Source of the DNA: an uncultured Hyphomicrobiales bacterium
GTDB lineage: Bacteria; Pseudomonadota; Alphaproteobacteria; Rhizobiales; Beijerinckiaceae
Direction: 5' to 3'
DNA: 64,000 bases
Assembly: GCA_903902915.1 (NCBI GenBank)
Contig: CAIUWR010000045.1
Coordinates: 124,001 to 188,000, forward strand
The notes under the pieces were generated by a model. The model searched no databases, was not told the DNA's origin, and saw only the letters and a list, made by a program, of their open reading frames with translations. Numbering within the stretch: the first letter of the stretch is position 1; every line of letters begins with the position of its first letter. Positions 56,628 through 64,000 of the stretch are shown in pieces. The position numbers and the translations under genes are program-made.

Positions 56628-57296
56628 TCACACCCTGACCGGCGCATCCGGATACGACAGCTGCTCGCGGGCGAGCCAGTCGTGGGTGACGTAATTCAGG
56701 ATCACCGATTTGCGCACGCCTTTGATGGGGCGCGGCTCGAAGCCGTGCCAGGTCTTGTCTGACGGCACGAAGATCATCGCGGTGTTGGGCACGAAGGGCG
56801 AGCGGCCGAAATGCTCGTCCCTGGAGCGATAAAGATCGGTGCCCAGATCCTCATGGCCTTCCGTGAGATAGATCAGGCAGGTGAATTTCTTCACGCCAAG
56901 GTCGGTATGCGGCTCCAGCCAGAAGCCGTCGATGTCCTGCGCATATTCAAGCCGCAGGAAGGTGTCGTCCACCGGCGCCTCAAATTGCTCGGCGACGCAG
57001 CGCGCGACCTGTTGCGATTGCAGCGCCTCAGCCACCGCGCGCATCACAGGATATTTCGCCATCTGCCCGACGTCGAAATAGCTGCGCGTATCGTTGTGCA
57101 GCTCGCGGCGGCCTGACACGCCCTCCAGCGAAGGCGCGGCGAAGGGCAGCGTGGCGAGCGCATGGCTGACCTGCGCCGGGAAAACGTCCTCCACGAGGTG
57201 CCAGGGATAGGGGGCGGCGAAGCTCTTGCGCTTCACCATGGACGCGCAAAAGGCGTCGGCGATCATCCCGGCGTCGTCAGTGGAAAGGCTTGTCAT
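56628..57296 (-). CDS. 2-oxoglutarate/Fe(II)-dependent oxygenase family protein
   Basis: 222 residues. The iron triad is visible as H-x-D in WLEPHTDLGVKKFTCLIYL and a distal His in WHGFEPRP, followed by Arg in KGVRKSVILNYV for 2-oxoglutarate. This resembles the P4H-like/SM-20 group. The substrate is unknown. GAGG precedes the ATG. It converges on the binding-protein gene with 9 bp between stops. Confidence 0.83.
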   Translation of the reverse strand: MTSLSTDDAGMIADAFCASMVKRKSFAAPYPWHLVEDVFPAQVSHALATLPFAAPSLEGVSGRRELHNDTRSYFDVGQMAKYPVMRAVAEALQSQQVARCVAEQFEAPVDDTFLRLEYAQDIDGFWLEPHTDLGVKKFTCLIYLTEGHEDLGTDLYRSRDEHFGRSPFVPNTAMIFVPSDKTWHGFEPRPIKGVRKSVILNYVTHDWLAREQLSYPDAPVRV

Positions 57297-57402
57297 CGGT
57301 TGACCTCTTGAAGCGCGGCGCAGGCGGCGCTGCGGGGCTTGGCCCCCGGAAGCGGCGCACCCTAGCGCCCCGCCCCCGGTCGGGCAACCAGATTGCCAGT
57401 TT

Positions 57403-57960
57403 TTACGCCTTCAGCTTCGTGCCAAGCTTCACCAGAGCTTCGATGAGCTGGGTGATCAACACGCGGCCGGCCTCATCGGTGAAGCGGCCATCGGCGTCGA
57501 ATTTCTGCGCGGAATTGCCGATATAGACCTGCGGATTGTTCACGCCATAAGCGTTGGCGCCCACCATGATCTGGCGCAGATGCCACTGGCCGCGCGACGT
57601 GCCGAGGACGCCGCCAGAAGCGCCGAGAATCGCATAGGCCTTGCCGTCGAAGGGCTGGTTGGCGGGGCGCGAAGCCCAGTCGATGGCGTTCTTGAGGACG
57701 CCGCTGAGGGAATAATTATATTCCGGCGAGGCGAAGAGGACCGCGTCGGCTGCGGCGATCTGGGCGCGCAGGCGCATCACGGGAGCCGGAAACGAGCCTT
57801 CATGGCGAAGGTCTTCGTCGTAGAGCGGGATGTCCGACAAATCGGCGATCTCGATACTGACGCCTGCAGGCGCCAATTCCTGGGCGGCGCGGAGCGCGGC
57901 GGTATTGTAGGACGTCTTGCGCAGGCTGCCCGACAGGGCGCAGATCTTGAACTGGCTCAT
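57403..57960 (-). CDS. NADPH-dependent FMN reductase family
   Basis: 185 residues. The FMN phosphate loop CALSGSLRKTSYNTAALRA and FASPEYNYSLSGVLKNAIDW are typical of the NAD(P)H-dependent azo/quinone reductase group. It is a cytoplasmic flavodoxin-fold enzyme, likely a two-electron quinone reductase. The SD is weak. Upstream lies the divergent EF-G-like gene. Confidence 0.92.
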   Translation of the reverse strand: MSQFKICALSGSLRKTSYNTAALRAAQELAPAGVSIEIADLSDIPLYDEDLRHEGSFPAPVMRLRAQIAAADAVLFASPEYNYSLSGVLKNAIDWASRPANQPFDGKAYAILGASGGVLGTSRGQWHLRQIMVGANAYGVNNPQVYIGNSAQKFDADGRFTDEAGRVLITQLIEALVKLGTKLKA

Positions 57961-58145
57961 TGGTGTAGTCCATTGTTAAGGATGTCGCCTTGTCCCACGC
58001 CGGACGACGGAGAACAAGGCGCCGAGGTGCGCAAATTCGGGGCTTGCGGCCTCGCCCGTCCCGTGAAAACATCCCTATGTCAAAGGAACGGCGCCGGGCG
58101 CCGACCACGGGTTTCCGCCCGGCGCGCCGAACAAGGGAGCGCGCC

Positions 58146-60224
58146 ATGACGGGTGGAAACACACAGAACGGGACTGCAAACCACGGTAGACGAGCGTCGG
58201 GGCCACGGCTCATCGCGCTCGTTGGCCCCTTCCAGAGCGGCAAGACGACCCTCCTCGAAGCCCTGCTCGCCCGCGCTGGCGCCCTTCAGCGTCAGGGCAG
58301 CGTGCGCGAGGGAACCGCCGTGGGCGACACCAGCCCCGAGGCCCGCGCCCACGCCATGAGCGTGGAGGCCAATGTGGCCTCCGCCGATTATCTGGGCGAC
58401 CGCTATACGTTCGTCGACCTGCCGGGCTCGGTCGAGTTCCTGCAAGACATGCGCAATGTGCTGCCGGTCTGCGACGCCGCCGTGGTGGTTTGCGAGGCCG
58501 ATCCCCGCAAGCGTCCCGCCTTGCAATTGATCCTGCGCGAGCTGGAGGAGTTGCGGATTCCCCGCTTCCTCTTCCTCAACAAGATTGATCAGGCCTCCGC
58601 GACCCTGGGCGACGCCCTGAGCCTGTTGCAACCGGCCTCGCGCACCCCGCTGGTCCTGCGCCAGCTGCCCCTGTGGGAGAACGGCATCGCCACCGGCTTC
58701 ATTGATCTGGCTCTGGAGCGCGGCTTCATCTATCGCGAACATGCGCCCTCCACCATCATCCATGTGCCGGACGGCGAACTGCCAAGCGAAAAGCAGGCGC
58801 GCTATTCGATGCTTGAACGCCTCGCAGACTATGACGACGCCCTGATGGAGGAGCTGATCGCCGACATCGACCCGCCGCGCGACCAGATCTTCGACGATCT
58901 CGCCCGCGAATTGCAGCAGGGCCAAGTGGCGCCCGTGCTGATCGGCTGTGCGGATCGCGGCAATGGCGTCACGCGGCTTTGGAAGGCGCTCCGCCACGAG
59001 GCGCCCGGCGTCGCCTCCACACGCGCCCGGCTCGGGATTGGCGAGGGACCGGCCCTCGCCCATGTGGTGCGCTCCATCCATACCGCTCATGGGGGCAAGC
59101 TTTCCCTCGTCCGCGTGTTGCGCGGCGCCTTTCAGGATGGCGGCGTCGTCGCGGGCTCGCGCGGACAGGAGGAGCGCATTGCGGGAATCTCGCGGCTCAT
59201 GGGCGCGGCAAGCTCGAAACAGGCGAAGCTTGAGGAGGGGGACGCCGGCGCCTTCGGGCGGCTGGAAAGCGTCAATACCGGCGACAGCCTTGGCGAGGCC
59301 AAGGCGGGGCCGGTCGCGCAGGCCATCCCCCACGCGCCGCCGCCCCAACCCGTGCAGGCCTTCGCCCTGAGCGTGAAGGACCGCAAGGACGAGGTGCGAT
59401 TGGCGGCGGCCGTGGCGAAACTCGTGGAGGAAGATCCCTCGCTCATCTTCGTGCAGGACCAGGACTCCGGCGAGATGAAGCTCTTTGGGCAGGGCGAGAT
59501 GCATTTGCGCGTCGCCATGGAACGGCTCGCCGCGCGCTTTGGCGTCAACGTTCAGGCGCGGCGCCCCGCCGTGGCCTATCGCGAAAGCATCCGTGATCGG
59601 GTGAGCGTGCGCGGACGCCACAAGAAACAATCCGGCGGCCATGGGCAATATGGCGACGTGGTGATGGAAATCGAGCCAGTCGAACGCGGGGCGGGCTTCC
59701 GCTTCCTCGAAACCGTGCATGGCGGGGCGGTGCCCCGGCAATATTTCAGCTCGGTGGAGGCAGGCTGCCGCGATGGACTGACGCGCGGGCCACTGGGCTT
59801 TCCCGTGGTGGATGTGGCGGCGACCCTTACGGACGGGTCGTTCCATACGGTCGATTCCTCCGATATGGCCTTCCGCGCCGCTGGCCGCATCGCCATGACG
59901 GAGGCCCTGTCCAAGGCGCGGCCCGTGCTGCTCGAACCGATTCTGGCGGTTGAAATCCATGTGCCTGCGGAGTTCATGTCGCGCGCCAGCCAGATCATCC
60001 CCGCCCGACGCGGCCAGATCCTCGGCTTCGACGCGCGACCGGGATGGGATGGCTGGGACACGATCAGCGCCCTGATCCCGGAAGCGGACATGGACGGCTT
60101 GATCGTGGAGCTACGCTCGGCCACAGCGGGGGTGGGGTCCTACGCCGCGCATTTCGACCATATGTCGGAACTGGCGGGCAAGGCGGCGGAGGCCATCGTG
60201 AACCATAGGCACGCGATGGCCTGA
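58146..60224 (+). CDS. EF-G-like translational GTPase (second EF-G paralogue)
   Basis: 692 residues. G1 is GPFQSGKTTLLEALLARAG, where canonical EF-G has a GHIDAGKT-like motif; G3 is DLPGS (usually DTPGH), and G4 is FLNKIDQA. Domains II-V follow, including GQGEMHLRVAMERL and the KKQSGGHGQYGDVVMEIEP domain IV segment. The switch regions differ from canonical EF-G, so it may be an EF-G II-type factor with another role, such as ribosome recycling. The ATG at 58146 has GGGAG 6 bases upstream. The true fusA is expected elsewhere in the genome. Confidence 0.88.
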   Translation: MTGGNTQNGTANHGRRASGPRLIALVGPFQSGKTTLLEALLARAGALQRQGSVREGTAVGDTSPEARAHAMSVEANVASADYLGDRYTFVDLPGSVEFLQDMRNVLPVCDAAVVVCEADPRKRPALQLILRELEELRIPRFLFLNKIDQASATLGDALSLLQPASRTPLVLRQLPLWENGIATGFIDLALERGFIYREHAPSTIIHVPDGELPSEKQARYSMLERLADYDDALMEELIADIDPPRDQIFDDLARELQQGQVAPVLIGCADRGNGVTRLWKALRHEAPGVASTRARLGIGEGPALAHVVRSIHTAHGGKLSLVRVLRGAFQDGGVVAGSRGQEERIAGISRLMGAASSKQAKLEEGDAGAFGRLESVNTGDSLGEAKAGPVAQAIPHAPPPQPVQAFALSVKDRKDEVRLAAAVAKLVEEDPSLIFVQDQDSGEMKLFGQGEMHLRVAMERLAARFGVNVQARRPAVAYRESIRDRVSVRGRHKKQSGGHGQYGDVVMEIEPVERGAGFRFLETVHGGAVPRQYFSSVEAGCRDGLTRGPLGFPVVDVAATLTDGSFHTVDSSDMAFRAAGRIAMTEALSKARPVLLEPILAVEIHVPAEFMSRASQIIPARRGQILGFDARPGWDGWDTISALIPEADMDGLIVELRSATAGVGSYAAHFDHMSELAGKAAEAIVNHRHAMA

Positions 60225-60442
60225 GACGCGCAACAGACGGGGCCGGGAGAGCGCGCGCGCTATTCCGGCGCCGGTTGACAGTAAGAGCCGCGAAATTCAA
60301 AGTCCGCCAATCCTAGCCAAAGGCGCCCGCGATGAAACTTCAAACGACGCGACGCAGCACGCTCGTCGGCTCACCCGCCGGGGAAGATCGCTTTGGTCAT
60401 AATTCATTTTGGACGCGACTATTTTCACGAAAAGGCGGGCGC

Positions 60443-60763
60443 ATGTATGCGATTGCCTTCGATCTGGATCAGGAACAATTGCGGATCCATTATCCTGGAA
60501 ATATCCCGACGAACGCTTACGAGGCGATTCGTCGCGAGCTGGAGGCCTTCGGCTTTGTCCGCCAGCAGGGCAGCGTCTATTTCGGCAACGAACATGTCAC
60601 GCCCGTGACCTGCGTCATGGCGGTGCAGGCCGTTCAGAAGCGCCATGGCTGGTTCGCGAAGACGGTCTCGGACATCCGGATGTTGCGGATCGAGGAGCAT
60701 AACGACCTCATGCCCGCCATCGGCGATCTCGAGCTGGATCTGCGCGGCGCCAACGCCTCCTGA
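60443..60763 (+). CDS. VapD-family protein (Cas2-like ribonuclease fold)
   Basis: 106 residues starting MYAIAFDLDQEQL, then NAYEAIRRELEAFGFVRQQGSVYF and VSDIRMLRIEEHNDLMPAIG, matching the VapD family; the Asp after AIAF is the metal/catalytic position. VapD proteins are mRNA interferases with a ferredoxin fold related to Cas2. AAAGG lies before the ATG. A longer in-frame start at 60332 is rejected. No VapX antitoxin gene is recognised beside it. Confidence 0.83.
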   Translation: MYAIAFDLDQEQLRIHYPGNIPTNAYEAIRRELEAFGFVRQQGSVYFGNEHVTPVTCVMAVQAVQKRHGWFAKTVSDIRMLRIEEHNDLMPAIGDLELDLRGANAS

Positions 60764-60822
60764 CGAACGCTTGAGGGCGAGCGCAAGACGCCGGCCAACC
60801 TACCGCCGTGCGTGAACCAGTT

Positions 60823-60848
60823 GGGCGACGGGACGTCGCCCCTCCCGG
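60823..60848. repeat. Single REP-like hairpin
   Basis: GGGCGACG-GGA-CGTCGCCC followed by CTCCCG differs at one loop base from the unit at 27304-27329. It lies between the convergent ends of vapD and petC, the same kind of place as the cluster at 27.2 kb. Confidence 0.75.
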
Positions 60849-60880
60849 CAGGCGCAGAATTCCGCCCCACCCCCAAAACC

Positions 60881-60906
60881 AAAAAAGGCCCCTCGCGGGG
60901 CCTTTT
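60881..60906 (-). terminator. Terminator of the petABC operon, bidirectional form
   Basis: AAGGCCCC-TCGC-GGGGCCTT is a perfect 8-bp stem. Read on the minus strand it is preceded by AA and followed by TTTT, and the other side has TTTT too. It ends just beyond the petC stop. Confidence 0.8.
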
Positions 60907-60934
60907 GGCGTCATTTCCAACTAAGCCGTGACGC

Positions 60935-61762
60935 TTATGCGTGGTCCTGGCCGTGGGCCTTGGCCCAGACGCGCTTCTTGGCGAAGAAGAGCAGACCGGC
61001 GAAGAGGATCAGGAAGGCCATGACCTTGAACCCGGTCTTCTTGCGCTCTTCCAGCTTCGGCTCGGCCATCCACATCAAGTAAGCCGCGACGTCGTGCGTG
61101 TACTGCTCCACGGTCTCGGGCGAACCGTCCGTATATTCCACCTGCCCGTCGCTGAGGGGCTTGGCCATGGCGATATGGCCGCCGGGGAAATATTGGTTGG
61201 CGTTCGGGTCCTTGTCGTCCGTATAGCCCAGCGCGATCAGCGAGTAGATGTAATCGACGCCGTGCTCCTGATACTGGATGAAGGGATCCACCAGGAAGAG
61301 CGGGAAACCACGGCTGTAGCTGCGGGCCTTGGCGAGCACCGACATATCCGGCGGCGCGGCGCCCAGCACAGCCTTGGCGGCTTCCGGATTGGGGTAGTTC
61401 GACGGGAAGTGATCGGCCGGGCGAGCCGGACGCTCGAACATCTTGCCGTCGTCGCCCGGGCCGTCCTGCACCTTGTATTCAGCCGCCAGGGCCCTGACCT
61501 GCGCCTCGGAGAATTCCGGACCGCCGGGCTGCGCCAGATTACGGAAAGCCAGCGCCTTGGCCGAGTGGCAGTTGGAGCAGACCTCACGGAACACGTGGAA
61601 GCCACGCTGCAACTCGCCACGATCAAACGTGCCGAAGGGGCCTGCGAAGCTCCAGGACTGGCGCACCGGGGTTTTCGTTTCGTGCTCATGCTGCGCTGCG
61701 GCGGGCAGAGCGGTCGCAGCTGCCAGAAGGGCGGCGAGACCGAGTGTCTTCAAACGGATCAT
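60935..61762 (-). CDS. petC: Cytochrome bc1 complex, cytochrome c1
   Basis: 275 residues. Signal peptide (LGLAALLAAATALPAAAQ), haem-binding CSNCH near the N-terminus of the mature protein, methionine ligand near HIAMAKPLSDGQVEYTDG, and a C-terminal membrane anchor (VMAFLILFAGLLFFAKKRVW). It is anchored in the inner membrane facing the periplasm and passes electrons to cytochrome c. The ATG at 61762 (MIRLKT) with AGGGA upstream is chosen; longer in-frame readings run antisense to petB. In some relatives petB and petC are fused; here they are separate. Confidence 0.96.
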   Translation of the reverse strand: MIRLKTLGLAALLAAATALPAAAQHEHETKTPVRQSWSFAGPFGTFDRGELQRGFHVFREVCSNCHSAKALAFRNLAQPGGPEFSEAQVRALAAEYKVQDGPGDDGKMFERPARPADHFPSNYPNPEAAKAVLGAAPPDMSVLAKARSYSRGFPLFLVDPFIQYQEHGVDYIYSLIALGYTDDKDPNANQYFPGGHIAMAKPLSDGQVEYTDGSPETVEQYTHDVAAYLMWMAEPKLEERKKTGFKVMAFLILFAGLLFFAKKRVWAKAHGQDHA

Positions 61763-61776
61763 GATCAGTCCCTCGG

Positions 61777-63018
61777 TCAGGCTTTGGCGCTGTGCGCGTT
61801 CTTGAGCACCGCATCGGCGATGGAGGCCGGCACGGCTCGCGGAGTCTCGAACAAGCCGAGCAACGGCATCACGACAAGGAAGAAGGCGAAGTAGTAAACC
61901 GCCAACAACCGCGACGCGAGCACATAGCCGCCCTCGGCCGGCATGGCGCCGAGATAGCCAAGGCCGACGGCCGTGGCGACGAAGAGCCAGAAGAACACCT
62001 TGTAGACCGGACGATATTTCGCCGAACGGACCCGCGAGGTGTCGAGCCAGGGCAGGAAGCAGAGCACGAGGATGGCGGAGAACATCGCCATCACGCCGCC
62101 AAGCTTCGAAGGCACGGCGCGCAGGATCGCGTAGAAGGGCAGATAATACCATTCCGGCACGATGTGCGAGGGCGTCGAAAGCGGGTTCGCCTCGATATAG
62201 TTGTCCGCATGACCGAGATAATTCGGCACGTAGAAGACCCACCAGGCGAAGAAAATCATGAAGCAGACCATCGCGAAACCATCCTTGATGGTCGCGTAGG
62301 GGGTGAAGGGGAGCGTGTCGCGCGCCACATTCTTCACTTCGACGCCATCAGGATTGTTCTGGCCGACCACATGCAGCGCCCACACATGCAGGACGACGAC
62401 GCCCGCGATCATGAAGGGGAGCAGATAGTGGAGCGAGAAGAAGCGGTTCAGGGTCGGATTGTCGACCGAGTAGCCGCCCCACAGCCAGGTGGTGATCGAC
62501 TCGCCCACGAGGGGGATCGCCGAGAACAGATTGGTGATCACGGTGGCGCCCCAGAAGCTCATCTGGCCCCAGGGAAGCACATAGCCCATGAAGCCGGTGG
62601 CCATCATCAGCAGGTAAATGATCACGCCGAGGATCCAGAGCACCTCGCGGGGCGCCTTGTAGGAGCCGTAATAGAGGCCGCGCAGCATATGGATATAGAC
62701 GGCCACGAAGAACATCGAGGCGCCGTTGGCGTGGGTGTAGCGCAGCATCCAGCCCCAGTTCACGTCGCGCATGATGTGCTCGACGGAGTTGAAGGCGTAA
62801 TCCACATGCGGCGTGTAGTGCATGACGAGCACGATGCCGGTGAGGATCTGCACCACCAGCATTACGCTGAGGATGCCGCCGAAGGTCCACCAGTAGTTGA
62901 GGTTTCGCGGCGTCGGATAGGCCACGAACGACGAATGGATGAGCCCCATGATGGGCAGGCGGCTCTCGAACCAGCGGCCGATGGCGCTTTTGGGAACGTA
63001 AGTGGAATGTCCGCTCAT
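61777..63018 (-). CDS. petB: Cytochrome bc1 complex, cytochrome b
   Basis: 413 residues, eight membrane helices. The two haem-ligand His pairs lie in helices B and D, e.g. [12 protein letters not shown] and [22 protein letters not shown]; the Qo motif [13 protein letters not shown] is present. It carries the quinol oxidation and reduction sites. Middle gene of petA-petB-petC, 14 bp before petC. Confidence 0.98.
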   Translation of the reverse strand: MSGHSTYVPKSAIGRWFESRLPIMGLIHSSFVAYPTPRNLNYWWTFGGILSVMLVVQILTGIVLVMHYTPHVDYAFNSVEHIMRDVNWGWMLRYTHANGASMFFVAVYIHMLRGLYYGSYKAPREVLWILGVIIYLLMMATGFMGYVLPWGQMSFWGATVITNLFSAIPLVGESITTWLWGGYSVDNPTLNRFFSLHYLLPFMIAGVVVLHVWALHVVGQNNPDGVEVKNVARDTLPFTPYATIKDGFAMVCFMIFFAWWVFYVPNYLGHADNYIEANPLSTPSHIVPEWYYLPFYAILRAVPSKLGGVMAMFSAILVLCFLPWLDTSRVRSAKYRPVYKVFFWLFVATAVGLGYLGAMPAEGGYVLASRLLAVYYFAFFLVVMPLLGLFETPRAVPASIADAVLKNAHSAKA

Positions 63019-63084
63019 GTGATGATCTCTTGCAAAAAGCTGGAAGGCTGGGTGGCGCGCGGGGCGGATCCCCGCTCGCGGCGC

Positions 63085-63606
63085 TTAGCCGATGGTCAGC
63101 TTGGTGTCGGAGGCGAAGACGTAATTCGGCACTTCGAGGTTTTTCGGCGCAGGGCCCTTACGAATGCGGCCGGAGGTGTCATAGACCGAGCCGTGGCACG
63201 GGCAGAACCAACCCTCGTATTCGCCCTGATGGCCGAGCGGAATGCAGCCCAGATGGGTGCAGACGCCGATCACAACGAGCCATTCCGGCTTCTTGACGCG
63301 CTGGGCGTCCGTCTGAGGATCAGGCAACTGGGCCAGCGGCGCATCGGCCGCCTCCTCGATTTCCTTCTTCGTGCGATGGCGCACGAAGATCGGCTTGCCG
63401 CGCCACTTCACAGTGACGATGACGCCTTCGCCGATGGCCGAAAGATCGACGTCGATCGGCGCGCCCGCCGCGATGGTCGAGGCGTCCGGGTTCATCTGGC
63501 TGATCAGCGGCCAGGCGACCGAGCCGACGGCGACAGCGCCAGCGGCGCCCGTCGCGATGAAGAGCATATCCCTGCGAGTCGGTTCGACCGACGATGCATT
63601 TGCCAC
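63085..63606 (-). CDS. petA: Rieske iron-sulfur protein of the bc1 complex
   Basis: 173 residues from GTG at 63606. Tat-type N-terminus (PTRRDMLFIATGAAGAVAVG), then the 2Fe-2S boxes CTHLGC and CPCHGS. The cluster receives the first electron from quinol at the Qo site. First gene of the petABC operon, divergent from trmL. The start is set at GTG with GGGGG upstream since the N-terminal sequence then matches other Rieske proteins. Confidence 0.96.
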   Translation of the reverse strand: MANASSVEPTRRDMLFIATGAAGAVAVGSVAWPLISQMNPDASTIAAGAPIDVDLSAIGEGVIVTVKWRGKPIFVRHRTKKEIEEAADAPLAQLPDPQTDAQRVKKPEWLVVIGVCTHLGCIPLGHQGEYEGWFCPCHGSVYDTSGRIRKGPAPKNLEVPNYVFASDTKLTIG

Positions 63607-63931
63607 GATGGACCCCCAAAACCTGGTTCGTCCGCCAGAACCGGCGAACCGGGCGTGGCGGTGGGCTTTCTGACTTTGCCGGACAACCCGGCATCGTGTG
63701 TGCCTATTTGCAGCGCTCGCGCGCCGCAATGCGACCCATCGCCGCTTGTGCGACAGCCCGAGGCCAGACGCGCGAGGCGGCCCGGCTTTCGCGGACGTGA
63801 AATGAGCGCGCGGTATTTCGCACCCTTCGCCCCGCTTGTCCATAGCGGCGACGCTGCGGCGAGGCCCCGGCGCAAAGGCTCGCCCCTCTCTTTGGTCGAC
63901 CTTGCGGCGCCTCGATGATACGACGCATTCC
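63607..63931. other. Divergent promoter region of petABC and trmL
   Basis: 325 bp without a supported gene. Several weak -35/-10 pairs can be read on both strands, for example TTGGTC (63892) with ATGATA (63915) towards trmL at 17-base spacing. No inverted repeat of note and no FnrL/FixK-type TTGAT-N4-ATCAA site is present. Confidence 0.4.
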
Positions 63932-64000
63932 ATGTCGCTCGCTCTCGCCCTCTACCAGCCAGATATTCCCCAGAATTGCGGGACCATGTTGCGCCTTTGC
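63932..64000 (+). CDS. trmL: tRNA (cytidine(34)-2'-O)-methyltransferase, N-terminus only
   Basis: 23 codons before the window ends, starting MSLALALYQPDIPQ and continuing to CGTMLRLC. The ALYQPDIPQN-GT-LRL pattern is the start of TrmL, a SPOUT methyltransferase that modifies the wobble base of tRNA-Leu. Adjacent to petABC in the usual order for this group. Confidence 0.85.
   Translation, partial: MSLALALYQPDIPQNCGTMLRLC

Noticed and set aside
61792-63918. 708-codon plus-strand frame opposite petB and petA
   Set aside because: Antisense shadow; bc1 genes are unmistakable on the other strand.

Overview
The window is GC-rich, densely coded alphaproteobacterial chromosome, most probably from the order Hyphomicrobiales (Rhizobiales). 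The reasons are a zinc-less DnaG, the neighbourhood of carA, GatB/YqeY, dnaG and rpoD, trxB followed by lysR, prs-rplY-pth with ychF close by, petABC divergent from trmL, two perfect TTAA-N7-TTAA (CtrA-type) boxes, and intergenic repeats of the kind common in this order. The genus cannot be fixed from the sequence. I see no prophage, insertion sequence, CRISPR array or rRNA operon.

Layout. 1-4.1 kb: OsmC (cut by the window edge), a FIST-domain sensor next to a receiver-PP2C phosphatase, a CAU tRNA, a YciA-type thioesterase and a HlyU-like protein. 4.2-7.8 kb: a large type ISP-like restriction/methyltransferase protein and a small conserved protein. 7.9-16.2 kb: rpoD, dnaG, selO, GatB/YqeY, carA and a methyltransferase. 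16.3-20.4 kb: pgeF-midA-lgt, overlapping by 4 bp, and an amidase. 20.6-24.9 kb: ubiK, trxB, lysR, an orphan solute-binding protein and msrP. 25-30.1 kb: a secreted low-complexity protein, mtaP, apt, and a translationally coupled MaoC-GST-AbrB-type operon. 30.1-37.2 kb: a repeat cluster, uvrC, a membrane glycosyltransferase, a lipoprotein, prs, rplY and pth. 37.3-42.6 kb: a hypothetical gene and a lipoprotein of unusual composition, ychJ, ychF, tctC, pgsA-moaD-moaE and a lone Xre antitoxin-like gene. 42.7-52.2 kb: ilvE divergent from a MarR/response-regulator/kinase operon, a CsbD-like protein, tetR, proC, ybjN, a binding protein and aatA. 52.2-64 kb: uvrB, an AT-richer hypothetical gene, a candidate small RNA, a binding protein, a 2OG-Fe(II) oxygenase, an FMN reductase, an EF-G-like GTPase, VapD, petABC and the start of trmL.

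Most of the content is core: transcription and replication (rpoD, dnaG), nucleotide, methylthioadenosine and amino-acid metabolism (carA, prs, apt, mtaP, ilvE, proC, aatA), repair (uvrB, uvrC), translation (rplY, pth, ychF), lipoprotein and phospholipid synthesis (lgt, pgsA), molybdopterin (moaDE, used by enzymes such as MsrP) and respiration (petABC, ubiK, midA).

The less ordinary items are the helicase-less ISP-like enzyme with a compositionally distinct specificity region, two palindromic repeat families (one with compensatory stem changes), a probable small RNA at about 55.33-55.45 kb, an antitoxin-like gene with a clear operator but no toxin, a MarR operon with a perfect inverted repeat, CtrA-type boxes before rpoD and before a lipoprotein gene, an orphan VapD, and four solute-binding proteins without transporter partners.
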